In this document: positions 10,785-21,429 of the stretch, piece by piece
Numbering within the stretch: position 1 is the stretch's first letter
Layout: each line of letters opens with the position of its first letter
Origin: Dicyema japonicum
Taxonomy: Eukaryota > Dicyemida > Rhombozoa > Dicyemidae
DNA: 64,000 nt
Reading direction: 5' to 3'
NCBI GenBank assembly: GCA_011109175.1
Contig: RDEW01000012.1
Span: 846,552-910,551, forward strand
Notes under the pieces: generated by a model
Seen by the model: only the letters and a program-made list of their open reading frames with translations
Database searches by the model: none
What the model was told of the DNA's origin: nothing
Made by a program: the position numbers and the translations under genes

Positions 10785-11498
10785 ATGGTACGCGCGGGAT
10801 TTCTTGTTGTGGTAGAAGGTGCTGACAAAGTTGGAAAAACCACACAGTGCAAGCTCCTACACCAATCCCTAAATAAAATGGGGATTCCATCTAGATTAAT
10901 GAAATTTCCAGGCAATGATTGTTTGCTAATTTATTAGACCGGGAAACCAAGATAGGAAAGTTAATCGACTCATATCTCAAATGTCAAATAGACTTGGACG
11001 ACCACGCTGTACATCTGCTTTTTTCTGCAAATAGATGGGAACTTTAGTTTGTCATTTTTTTATTTTTAGTAAAGAAATGATCACTATTTTGTCTGAAGGA
11101 AAATTACTGATTCTAGATCGTTATATTTACTCTGGAATTGCATATTCAGTGGCTAAGGTTTTATATATTGATTTTAAAAATTTTGAATTATTCATATTTC
11201 CATTTTAGGGTTTGTCCCCAGATTGGTGTAGTGCATGTGATGTAGGACTTCCCGAACCTGATATTGTATTATATTTAGAGAAAAAAGATGTCATTTTTGT
11301 GAAAAACGGCCATCACGAGAGATATGATAATCTTCAATTTCAGAAAAAAGCATCTTTTTGTTTTAAAAATTATTTTCCTGAGAATACGAAGGTTTGGCGA
11401 TAGTAAATTTTCGATATTAGATTATCACCGTATGCGAGGATATTATGGATACACATGAAGCTATTCTCGATTTGGTCTTAAGAATATCCAATATATAA
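10785..11498 (+). CDS. DTYMK: Thymidylate kinase (dTMP kinase), five exons
   Basis: Phosphorylates dTMP to dTDP with ATP for DNA precursor synthesis. Exons 10785-10911, 10938-11046, 11070-11157, 11209-11391, 11421-11498, giving 585 nt and 194 aa (family about 205-215). Introns are 26 nt (GC-AG), 23, 51 and 29 nt (GT-AG), all phase-consistent. Landmarks in order: P-loop GADKVGKTTQ, FPDRETKIGKLIDSYL, DDHAVHLLFSANRWEL, LLILDRYIYSGIAYS, PDWCSACDVGLPEPDIVLYL, ERYDNLQFQKKASFCF, and a C-terminal DTHEAILDLVL helix. I chose ATG 10785 because the kinase core begins within ten residues; an in-frame ATG at 10752 would add 11 residues. No key residue appears lost. Without splicing, every exon is closed by stops. 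Confidence 0.92.
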
Positions 11499-11499
11499 T

Positions 11500-11875
11500 T
11501 CTCTTTTTTTACGTCTTTTAATAATGTTTGTTATATTAATAATGGCAGCTATCACAATGAGACACTGTTTTATCGTAATTAGTTTTCCTTGTACTTTTTT
11601 AAGTATAAAATACCGAAAATAAAAAGAATATCCATATTTATTTAATATCGTGATTTATCAAATCAAGCACAATGATAAGTACTAATGAATGACTGTTTTA
11701 TGAAATTTAATGGCGATTTTTACACTATCGCTTATTTAAAATATTTAACCATAATTTCAATGATAATTCATAATGACCTTAAAATCAATTTAAAGATAAG
11801 GAAAGTGAATGTAATTATAAAACAAAACAGGAGAGAGTATAACTAGTATATCAATTATATCTCGGAGAGTCAAGG
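11500..11875. other. AT-rich intergenic stretch
   Basis: Downstream flank of the thymidylate kinase gene. No coding-like frame, repeat or RNA gene seen. Confidence 0.3.
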
Positions 11876-11880
11876 AAAAA

Positions 11881-12441
11881 AAACTCAATATATTAAAGAC
11901 GTCATTTAAAAATCAGTCCTCAATATTTAAACCAGTGGAAAATAAGCATCAGTTATTAACGTCTTATAAAATTAGTCACCTTCTTGCTGTAAATATGAAA
12001 CCTTATTCTGATGGAGAAATTATTAAAACTGCTATTTCCATTTTTTGTGATGAATGTTGTCCATCAAATATACAAAATATTGCAAAACGATTACCATTAA
12101 GTAATGATACTATTACAAGAAGAATAGAATGTATTTCTGAGGTCCTTACCCGTCAGCTAATCAAGTTTTTTACTATTAAAAATAATTTTTTTAGAACATC
12201 GAAAGATTTTTTATATTATTCTTTTGCTGTCGACACGAGTAAAGATATCTCTGATACCGAACAAATGGTCATATGCATTAGAGGTGTCACTTCGGATTTT
12301 GAAATTTTTGAAGAATTTTTTTCTCTTTGTTAATTAAAAGGCTCTACAAAAGAAATTGATGTACTTAACGAATTTCTTGAAAGTATTAAAGAATTTGACA
12401 TTGAACCTTCCAAATTAATTTCTAATTGTACTGATGGGGGG
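11881..12441 (+). pseudogene. hAT-type transposase (GTF2IRD2/ZBED-like), broken and cut by the gap
   Basis: The frame encodes the N-terminal half of a hAT transposase of the ZBED/GTF2IRD2-like kind: SYKISHLLAVNMKPYSDGE, LPLSNDTITRRIECISEVL, FAVDTSKDISDTEQMVICIR, then after an in-frame TAA (12331-12333) KGSTKEIDVLNEFLESI and SKLISNCTDGG. The order of motifs matches the family, including the first catalytic Asp region (AVDTSKD). The rest falls in the 881-base gap. The BED zinc finger is not visible upstream. Confidence 0.75.
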
Positions 12442-13322
12442 NNNNNNNNNNNNNNNNNNNNNNNNNNNNNNNNNNNNNNNNNNNNNNNNNNNNNNNNNNN
12501 NNNNNNNNNNNNNNNNNNNNNNNNNNNNNNNNNNNNNNNNNNNNNNNNNNNNNNNNNNNNNNNNNNNNNNNNNNNNNNNNNNNNNNNNNNNNNNNNNNNN
12601 NNNNNNNNNNNNNNNNNNNNNNNNNNNNNNNNNNNNNNNNNNNNNNNNNNNNNNNNNNNNNNNNNNNNNNNNNNNNNNNNNNNNNNNNNNNNNNNNNNNN
12701 NNNNNNNNNNNNNNNNNNNNNNNNNNNNNNNNNNNNNNNNNNNNNNNNNNNNNNNNNNNNNNNNNNNNNNNNNNNNNNNNNNNNNNNNNNNNNNNNNNNN
12801 NNNNNNNNNNNNNNNNNNNNNNNNNNNNNNNNNNNNNNNNNNNNNNNNNNNNNNNNNNNNNNNNNNNNNNNNNNNNNNNNNNNNNNNNNNNNNNNNNNNN
12901 NNNNNNNNNNNNNNNNNNNNNNNNNNNNNNNNNNNNNNNNNNNNNNNNNNNNNNNNNNNNNNNNNNNNNNNNNNNNNNNNNNNNNNNNNNNNNNNNNNNN
13001 NNNNNNNNNNNNNNNNNNNNNNNNNNNNNNNNNNNNNNNNNNNNNNNNNNNNNNNNNNNNNNNNNNNNNNNNNNNNNNNNNNNNNNNNNNNNNNNNNNNN
13101 NNNNNNNNNNNNNNNNNNNNNNNNNNNNNNNNNNNNNNNNNNNNNNNNNNNNNNNNNNNNNNNNNNNNNNNNNNNNNNNNNNNNNNNNNNNNNNNNNNNN
13201 NNNNNNNNNNNNNNNNNNNNNNNNNNNNNNNNNNNNNNNNNNNNNNNNNNNNNNNNNNNNNNNNNNNNNNNNNNNNNNNNNNNNNNNNNNNNNNNNNNNN
13301 NNNNNNNNNNNNNNNNNNNNNN
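12442..13322. other. Assembly gap (881 N)
   Basis: Unbroken run of N between a hAT transposase fossil and a short TTA-rich sequence. Any frame crossing it is an artefact. Confidence 0.99.
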
Positions 13323-14640
13323 TTATTATTATTATATTACAGTACAACATGGTTAGAAAGAGGCTTGAAAAATCTATTGCACAGAAAAGAATGATTTGTG
13401 AAATAAAGAATATATCAAAAATGTCTCTCAGATAATTATCCCACATCTGTGAAATAAAAATGAACCTTTGTGAAATAAAATGAACCTTTAGCATGGACAA
13501 CTGTTAAATTTTTGTGGTTTCCTATCCGTGAACCTTCAAGATAGGGTTAGGCTAATTTCATTCTATTAATTTATCAAATCAAACTTCATTTTCAGACTTA
13601 TAAACTGGTCTGATAAATTTATTAAAATAATTTTAATAAATTTAATAATATTTTGTATTAATATTTTTTATAAACGGTGGTGTCACGAGATGTGGATGAA
13701 AATGGTGGTGATGAGGGTAACAGGGATCGCCTAATTAATTACCTTCCTTCTTCGTGGTGTTGAATAAATAACAAAATGATGATTGGACGATTCAAAAAAA
13801 GAAAGCTGTTTTAACATTTGCGTATAATGCGATTTGTTGACTTTAAAAATCCGAAATTTGACTTAAATTTGACTTTATTGAGTTTAAAAAATCAAATTTT
13901 GATTAATTTTGATTGTCTGAATTATAAATATTGAATTATAGAAACCGACAAGAATGAGTATTTTGTACAGAATGTTAGTCCAGTTCCTCAGTAGGTGTGC
14001 ATCAAAAGGGGTTTCTCCGAAAGCCACCGACCAGCTCATCATCCCATCAGAAATTTGTGGTCAGGAGCCGACTTGTAGAAATCTGGTAGAATGGTTCGAA
14101 TTAGAAACAAGTTGTAAGATAAAGAGAATATGAAGGATGGATAGGAAACGTCCACAACACAAATTAGGCCTATGCCCCTAAATCTGACGAGTAAAAGCTT
14201 GCTTAAAACCAAATTATCGAAATTAATGTTCACAATTTTTTCAATAGTCTTGGAGATAAGAATGTTGAAATTCTCCAAGCTTTCTGGAAAGAGGTATCAG
14301 AAGAGGAACGTGTCAATAATATTAACCTTGTAAGGAAAAGATAATTCTTAATAGAAAAAACGAAGTATGAGGATAAAGTTCAAAAAGATTAACAATGACA
14401 CCACTAATCTCCAAAAGTTTTATATAAAAAAAGATAACATAATTCAGAACACGAATGAAGGCATCATTGTAATTAGGAGACGATGAAAAATAATATATAT
14501 TTTTCAGAGAATGAAACTACAGAAAATTCTACAATCCGTGTCACAATCTGAAAATAAGCAATCCTTCTCAAAACATCAGTCCCCCGTTGACTTGGAATGA
14601 AAGCACAAACGAATAGACTTCCGGGAAACGGTAGTTTCAC
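13323..14640. other. Mostly anonymous sequence between gap and second LINE tail
   Basis: Holds a repeated GTGAAATAAAATGAACCTTT motif at about 13450-13490, a LINE 3'-tail copy (listed separately) and short unassigned frames around 13980-14340. No host gene recognised. Confidence 0.3.
13695..13812 (+). repeat. LINE 3'-tail copy 1 (paired with 14650-14785)
   Basis: Reads GGGATCGCCTAATTAATTACC, CTTCGTGGTGTTGAATAAATAACA, i.e. the conserved 3' tail of the APE-type LINEs here. The flank beyond the tail (ATGATGATTGGACG, TTCAAAAAA) is also shared with the copy at 14.7 kb, so the two were duplicated together or belong to one longer family. Confidence 0.5.
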
Positions 14641-14649
14641 ATGAGCGCA

Positions 14650-14785
14650 GGATGAAAATGAAGAAGGTGATAAGGTAAACCTGGATCGCCTAATTAGTTT
14701 GGTTACTATTACCTTCCTTGTTCCCTGGTGTTATATAAATAACAAATGATGATTGAGACGGTTCAAAAAAGAAAAAGTTGTTTAA
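14650..14785 (+). repeat. LINE 3'-tail copy 2
   Basis: Same tail (GGATCGCCTAATTAGTTTGG, then a GGTGTTATATAAATAAC end) and same downstream flank as the copy at 13.7 kb, about 955 bp away and in the same orientation. Confidence 0.5.
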
Positions 14786-14986
14786 ACAATTTGATTTCAT
14801 TATAATACATAATAAATATAAACTTATACTATAAAAATAACTACAAGTTGTTGGAAGGGTATATTGGAAAAAATATTTTCTAAGTTATGCACAAGTGTCA
14901 GCGCAATGTTGACGTTATGGACGGTGAAATATGAATTAATTAATATGTTTATAACACAAATTCCGTTAGTTGGTGTAATCATTTTG

Positions 14987-15777
14987 ATGTACAATTCCGT
15001 TATTTTCACAGCACTGATTTATTACTCGACTATGATCAAGGAATGTAACGATAAAGGACACGATGGCAACCAAGTGTATTATTTAAAATTATTTATTATC
15101 ACAGACATTGGATAGACTGTATATTTGGCCGAAATTCCTATATTAGCAGCCGTTCAGAAATATTTATTCTTTATGCACGAAACATTACTGTACTTCCCGG
15201 AAATACTTTATCATTTGAAATGAATCTTTTAAATTTGTATTAAAATATAAATAATTCATAGTTATTGTGATGATGATCATAGTATTAAAATTATTCGTAC
15301 AAATGTTTTTCCTATTACAATTATAGGATTGTTTTATATATTTTAATTTGATAGATATTTTGAAACTTGTTACGGACTTATATTTATAGATATTGATTTT
15401 GCAGAATCACTGACAAGTCTTGAATTTATGTTTTATTATTAATTTATAGTTATTTTCCTATTGATTCCATTATACAACCTTTCACAATATATGTGGAATT
15501 AAGAGGGTATTTTTAATATTAAATTAGTATTCTTGCATTATGTATTGATCCATTTAACAACCCACAAGCGTATAGAATTATATTTAGTTTAGATTTAAAC
15601 CTGTTGATGAGGATTATATATCTCTAAATAATAATGGAATGTATTTGTTTGATATTAATATAATTAGGAAAAACTACGAATCAACATATCAAACATGTAA
15701 TTATAAATATTATTTCAGTCTGTAGTGCCATAGGACACCCAGACAACGTGCTTGGCATGTGTGGCAAGCGTAATTAA
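14987..15777 (+). pseudogene. Decayed paralogue of the novel secreted-protein family
   Basis: Aligns exon by exon with the intact-looking minus-strand gene at 34597-35393. Exon 1 has the same MYN start, a hydrophobic signal-like stretch and MIKECN (MMEGCN in the paralogue). After a 29-nt intron (15076-15104) comes IDCIFGRNSYISSRSEIFIL, then NITVLPGNTLSFEMNLLNLY. Later pieces FAESLTSLEF, YFPIDSIIQPFTIYV, ILALCIDPFNNPQAYRIIFS and TQTTCLACVAS match in order, and the intron between the third and fourth pieces is base-for-base the same as in the paralogue. Damage: a TAA where the paralogue has TAC, a frameshift region around 15240-15330, and further stops near 15620 and in the last exon. Function unknown. 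Confidence 0.65.
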
Positions 15778-15789
15778 TTAATGATAGTA

Positions 15790-16900
15790 TGACTATGGAA
15801 TATAACGATTTTGGTTAGAAATAAAATTTAGTTAATTTATTCAATTTAATTTATTTATTCAATTTTATTACGTATTTTGAATAATATATTAATTCTATTC
15901 CTTATTGCTTTTAAAATTTAAAAATTGGTTACAAAACCAGTTACAATGACAACAAAAGATAGTCTTAGAGAGGTTTAAAATAAAATCTTGATTATTTCAC
16001 TTGCTTCATCATAAATATTTCAAAATGGTTTGATCTTAATGATAAATTATGGACAAGTTACCCAATTATTTTGTTTATCAAAGAGGTCGTGAAAAAATGG
16101 AAATTTATGTCTAAAGGAATTAAAAACTCGAAAAAAAGCTATTTTGCGCTGCAATGTTTTTGTTATCTGCCAATCCCGACAAGAGGATGTCAAAAGCCAA
16201 TTAAGTGATCACCTTATCTAGATTGTGCACTCTTATAACGTTTTCCATCTATTAATCATATTTTAATGATTCATTTGCAAGATAGAAGCCTTATTTAACG
16301 TTCCACATGCCTCTTGAGAAAAATATAAGAGAGGAAAAATATTCTAAAAATATTATATAGATAATGTCAGCTATCGAATAGTGTTTAGTTAAATAGTTGA
16401 AATGACTTCATCGTTTACCATTAAAAATTAATCTCAGAATCAAAAAAAGAGAGTTATCTATAAATTAAGTGATTCTGATATCTACACACACCTGTCAGTT
16501 TTGGAATTCTAGATTAATCTGCACTTTGGCCTTCTGAGAAGAAATGATGTAAGAATCTAACCCACATCCGAATACGACGTGGACGACACCATAACCACTA
16601 TACTCCAGTCTATCCAATTGATTTAAGACTCAGGCTAATGTTGCCTGGTTATTGCTCTGGAAGCTCATCTTGTAAGATCATCCGTTCTAGTTTGGTGTCT
16701 GGTGTGTAATCAGATTTCTCTCTTTTCATAAATAACAGTTGTTTAGAGTGCGATGCGACGAGCTCTGTCTGTTCGGGAGCACTTCCTATTGTTTTGAGGG
16801 GATTTGTTTATCTTGTTCCTGCGATTACTAATAGTAGTGGCTGTTAAGGAATGAATTTCGTCGATTTTTTGTTTGTTCGTCAAAGACAGATAAATTCCCA
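15790..16900. other. AT-rich intergenic stretch
   Basis: No frame above about 45 codons and no recognised element until the LINE tail at 16.92 kb. Confidence 0.3.
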
Positions 16901-16921
16901 ATAACGCACAGGCATAGGTGA

Positions 16922-17421
16922 CAAATGAATTTATTTATTTTAATAACCCCGGGAACACCGAGAAAGAAAGACAAAAGAATCAAACAGTTAGGTGATCCCA
17001 GTCCTCGCAATCAATTGTGCCATTCGACGTCTGTGATCTTCCATTGTCCCCACTACTTTTCGGAAGAGCTTTCTCTCGGTCTTGCAGAGGAATCCGATCG
17101 GGAAGGGGAATTTCTTATCCAATCGGTTTTCTCTTGCCATGGAAAGGATCAGGCGAAGCGGATTTCCATCTTCCTCACAGACTCGAAGAAATCCGGAGCC
17201 ACGACTACGGATCTTAGCTTCCATGAGTAGTGGGTCGACTGTTGATCCATTACGTGGGCAAAGAATACTGATTGTTTTCTGGTGTATCGAGTTGACTCTT
17301 TGGACCATAGACTCCGATAGCGCGAATCTCCATGCAACGGAGGCATACTCAACGCGATTGTTTGTTGGTAGATGAATTGTCTGTACAATAATTTCAAATC
17401 TAAATTGTCTTTAAAATTCAT
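16922..17421 (-). mobile_element. 5'-truncated APE-type LINE, C-terminus plus 3' tail
   Basis: The minus-strand frame ends in RRMAQLIARTGIT and stop, then GGTGTTCCCGGGGTTATTAAAATAAA. It is the same family as the element repeated in the tandem units at 52.4, 56.4 and 60.4 kb (shared CPRNGSTVD, AKIRSRGSGFLRVC, KLFRKVVGTMEDH), but extends further 5' (LLYRQFIYQQTIA), so it is an independent insertion with a different truncation point. Confidence 0.7.
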
Positions 17422-17440
17422 ACGACAAAAATTATTAATT

Positions 17441-18110
17441 TTAACATAATTTTACGACCATCCGTCCATTATCGAGGTTGCGTTGCCTCTCACGATTGCA
17501 ACATAGATCAACTGGTGAAGCTTCCGGGTCTCTTCTGCGTTGTGGCTTTTTAGTGTAGCTATTCGTCCAAGTTTCTTTAGGAAGCAAAGCGATTTTCCAC
17601 TTATTCCTCCAGTTGTTTTGACCACTATCGGATAAAACGCGTATCAGTCGCGTAGCGCTTCGTATTTCTCCTCCTTTGCCCTCATCGTTTTTTCCGCGGC
17701 ATACAGTGTGTCTACCGCACTCCCGACAATGTTGGATGGGCAATGCGTGTCGACAAAAGAAGCGTCCCAAACCAAAGGTTTCCCCTCTTCAATTGGGAAA
17801 ATTGTGATCCCGTCGGGACGTTTTACGTCTTCTTTGTCCAGGCCGACAGGTTCTAGTATGGCTGGGTATCCCGCAGACTCCACTGCTCGCTTGACAATTC
17901 CGTTGATCGCCTTGTGTCTTGGGAATCGTCCTGTACTTCTTCTACAAAAGAGGGCATGGTGTCCATAACAATTGAGAGGCAACGCAACGTCGATAATGTC
18001 GGCGGGGTCCACTTTGGAAGGATGGCCCTGTTAATTAATGTCGTATGTGATAGTGTCCGGGTTGTTGATACTGTCCGGGTTGATAAGACAAATTTATCAT
18101 TTGAAAACAT
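17441..18110 (-). mobile_element. RLE-type LINE C-terminal fragment, frameshifted
   Basis: Minus-strand frames give CYGHHALFCRRSTGRFPRHK, AVESAGYPAILEPVGLDKED, KRPDGITIFPIEEGKPLVWD, CPSNIVGSAVDTLYAAEKTM and, after frame changes, GISGKSLCFLKKLG and QLIYVAIVRGNATS. Same subfamily as the copy at 38.9-39.6 kb. A dead copy. Confidence 0.7.
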
Positions 18111-18199
18111 TAACTAAGTTTTGCTTCGAAAGATCTGTCTCTTGTTCCCTCAAAAAACAAAAAATTTTATTTTGATTCAATAAAGCGATTAAACGTGCA

Positions 18200-18600
18200 A
18201 AGGGTCAAACTGTCTACTGAGAAGTCCAGCTATTTAAGAGTCAGTCGCCTAAGGAGGCATCATACGCAGCCTTACTCACTTGACATTCTTAAATTCACTG
18301 CGCTACCTCGGGATAGTAATCGACGGGATAGCTTCCTTCATGGAGGACATTAGACGAAGAGCACATTTATGCTACAGAAAGTTGTTTGTAAGCCTGGAAA
18401 CCTTCTTGTTCATCTTCATGAGAATCATCTTCCAGAGCTGCTATATGGATGCGAAGCACGTATTTCTCTTGCCGAAGAGAAAGAATTATGTTACTTATGA
18501 AAAAACCAGAAGGTCGGCAATAAAGTTGTTTTGGGGAAAAGGTTTTTTGATGTTCTCAGTACCGAAGAAGACAAGATTCTAACACCGATCAAATATATTG
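18200..18600 (+). mobile_element. LINE reverse transcriptase thumb fragment
   Basis: Frame with LRYLGIVIDGIASFMEDIRR, LETFLFIFMRIIF and EKTRRSAIKLFWGKGF, closely related to the minus-strand copy at 26 kb. Frameshifts are present after about codon 60. Confidence 0.6.
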
Positions 18601-21380
18601 TAGAGAAAAGGATCGATGGATCCGACGATAAAAGAGACTAAATGGAGACGGGGTGCATCGAAGACTTTATTTACTGTTGAATAAATTGGTTTCGGTTTTG
18701 GCGAATTTGCTTTAAAGTAACCTATATCTCGGTTCTTTTCCTTGAGGATTTAACATCTCTACTTTACTCCGGGATTTTACTTTTCTATTTTCCTTGGGAT
18801 TTAACTTCTCTCTATTTTGTTCTCTTGAGACAAAACTTAGTGGTTGTTAATGTTTTCAAGTTATAATTTGTCTCATCAACACGGACAGTATCAACGCCCC
18901 GGGTTCTTATGACATACGACAATTAATTATCTTAATTAATTCCATTAAAATTTAAAATAAAAATAAACATTTAACGACTGGCGAACCTAAAAACAAATGT
19001 GATACTCATTATAAGGCTTTTTGCTACTTCCCTTGTAGCTCAAGAATAGAAAAGATCATTAATGAAAGTTGGAAGTCCAAAGAAGGATACCTCAATTAAT
19101 TATCTTAAATGAATAAGGATACCTAAGAATAGAAAAGATCATTAATGAAAGTTGGAAGTCCAAAGAAGGGAGAAATCAGATATTTTTCATAAAATTTTGT
19201 AAAATCTGATTGAATTAGTTGTCCAGTCAAACCATCATGTTTCCGTTGCAGGTAAATGTCACTTGATTTTGCAAAACTTTTTAAATCATCCGCCAAATTT
19301 GGGGTAATCATCTGAGAGGTTAACTGTATCGAGAAGATAGTATTATGTTTTCGTCTAGGCATCCATGAGTTATCCAGTCTGTGGTTTATCAACAAGGAGA
19401 GGATCAAAGAGATTACATTCTCAACCACAGGGATACGAACTGAACCTGAAATGCTTAAATTTTTCAAAAAAGAAATTCGTTGACTTAACACAATTAAATA
19501 GCTTTGATCACAATTTGGAATAAGTTGTTCTGTCTTAAACTAGGAAGGGGGTGGAATTTGGGGACTATTAGTTTCTTACCACAGTTCATTCTCTAGTAAG
19601 TAACAGAAGGGATTAGGATGTGGTTGAGATCTTAGGGGGACTTTGGGATAAATACCACCATTTTTGTTTTCTTAGAATTTCGATAAATTGGTATTAGTGT
19701 TTTGGCCACGTGGATTCAAATAGATGATCTCTGAGTTCTTTCATCCAATATTTTGGTTCCTCCTGAGTTTGTCGCTCTGTCCATGCTCGCCATGATGTTA
19801 AACGGACATTTCGCCAACAAAGATAGGTCACCACTAATTAGAATGCAGTCATAACTCCCTTATAATCATCCACGAAAGCCTCCAATTCCATCCCGGTTGA
19901 AAATTCCTCAATAAAATATAAAAATTAAAGTACAAGAAATAGGACACAATAAAATTAACGTCAAATATTTGTAACAAATTACACAATATTTTATTCCAAA
20001 AAAGACATCGGTAAAAATCGAGCTCAAAAACTGAGTGATAGTCAGCGAATCACAGGCGCTTTAAAACCAATCACGTTCGCGAGGATCTCTGAGTTATGCA
20101 ACAATTCCAATTTCGTTAACGCCTCCTGTAATAATAGCAGTGTCAACGAATGTACTTAATAAGGTACTTTATGCATGAGGCTACCTTGCAAGTAAATTTA
20201 AATTGAAGACGAACGATTTGAATGGTAGTTTTCATAACTGGCTTCCAACTCGGATCGTGCATTATGATTTTTAAATAACTTTTTTGTAATTTATAAGGTG
20301 AAAGCATTAACAGCAACAAAGGATCACGTTAAACATATGAGAATCTAAACCTTACTCCCACTATGTGACAACCAAAATTATGAAGTAGAAATTTGAATGA
20401 TGAGACATGCAACACATCAAGTGACTCATGAATTTTAATAAATGAATGAGGATACCTAAGATCATGTATGGATGAGGACAGATGAGAAAGTAGTAACAGT
20501 AGAATACATATTTCTGCCCTAATAACACGAAAATTTGTTAAGAATTAACTATTCGTTTTAACTAGAAAAAAGGATGCTCTTTTTTTGAAAGACTTTAAAG
20601 ATGAATCTATCACGGTTTAACACGGGGACGGTTTAATCGAACGTCCGCATAGATGACAGCCAATAATAATGACTTGGTTTAATTCAATTTTGAATATTTA
20701 GTTATTAAGCGAGTCAGTTCATGAACTAACAACTGGTTACGGATGTTTAGTAGACATCAATAATCATATAGACAAGAGGAATACTCGATCCGTGTAAGGC
20801 TTAATTTACTTAGCATATGCAAAAGGCCTATTCTCCGTCGAAGGGTGGTAAATACATAGCTTAGGACACCACTTGTGTCGACGGCTTCTGCCTTTCCAAC
20901 TCACACTAACAGCTAAGACACGGAATCGCCTAAAGATAAAATAATAGACCTCAGGAGGACAGTTCATTTTCAAACCTGTCACAACCGAAACCGAAGAGAT
21001 CATAACACCCAAATCGCTTTCCTTCCTACCCGGGATCGGTTTGTAGACGAGAAAAAAGGACCAGACAAAAGTGATAGCTGATTAAGGCGTTTCCTTAATA
21101 ATCGCATGAAATAGTGCGTTCACTCACGAAAACTGCTTACTAATTTATGATACTTAGAGGTTTAATAAAGATTTGTTATTTAAGTAAATAAACTACCATT
21201 CTAAGCGAATAAAAATGTAAGGGATCCTGCTCATAGCCCAGTGGATATAATCAATCAAATAATCATCGCAAGAAATTAAGAGATTTATAAATCAACGCTA
21301 ACAAATACACCACAAACACAAAACAAATAAGAAACACGTTTTATTTATTTAAATTTGATTTATTCATAGAATAATATAAA
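18600..21380. other. Long stretch with no recognised host gene
   Basis: Contains a tandem 84-bp duplication (the 45-base segment at 19042-19086 recurs at 19126-19170), an unassigned minus-strand frame of 122 codons at 19123-19491, and short anonymous frames. The codons of the 122-codon frame look plausible (MITPNLADDLKSFAKSSDIY), but I know no family for it. TTAATTAATTATCTTAA-type motifs recur. Confidence 0.35.
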
Positions 21381-21429
21381 ATAAAATTTGTTGATTTTTT
21401 TGGTTGAGTTGGTGACGTGGTTTTTTACA

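Noticed and set aside
12415-13500. Very long frames on both strands across the N run
   Set aside because: They consist of undetermined bases; the gap cannot support a gene.
13695-14785. A solo LTR pair bounding a small retrotransposon
   Set aside because: The two direct repeats carry LINE 3'-tail sequence, lack LTR-type ends, and nothing between them looks like gag or pol.
16988-17308. Plus-strand frames at 16.9-17.4, 52.47-52.74, 56.5-56.8 and 60.5-60.8 kb as genes
   Set aside because: They are antisense shadows of the LINE C-terminus encoded on the minus strand.
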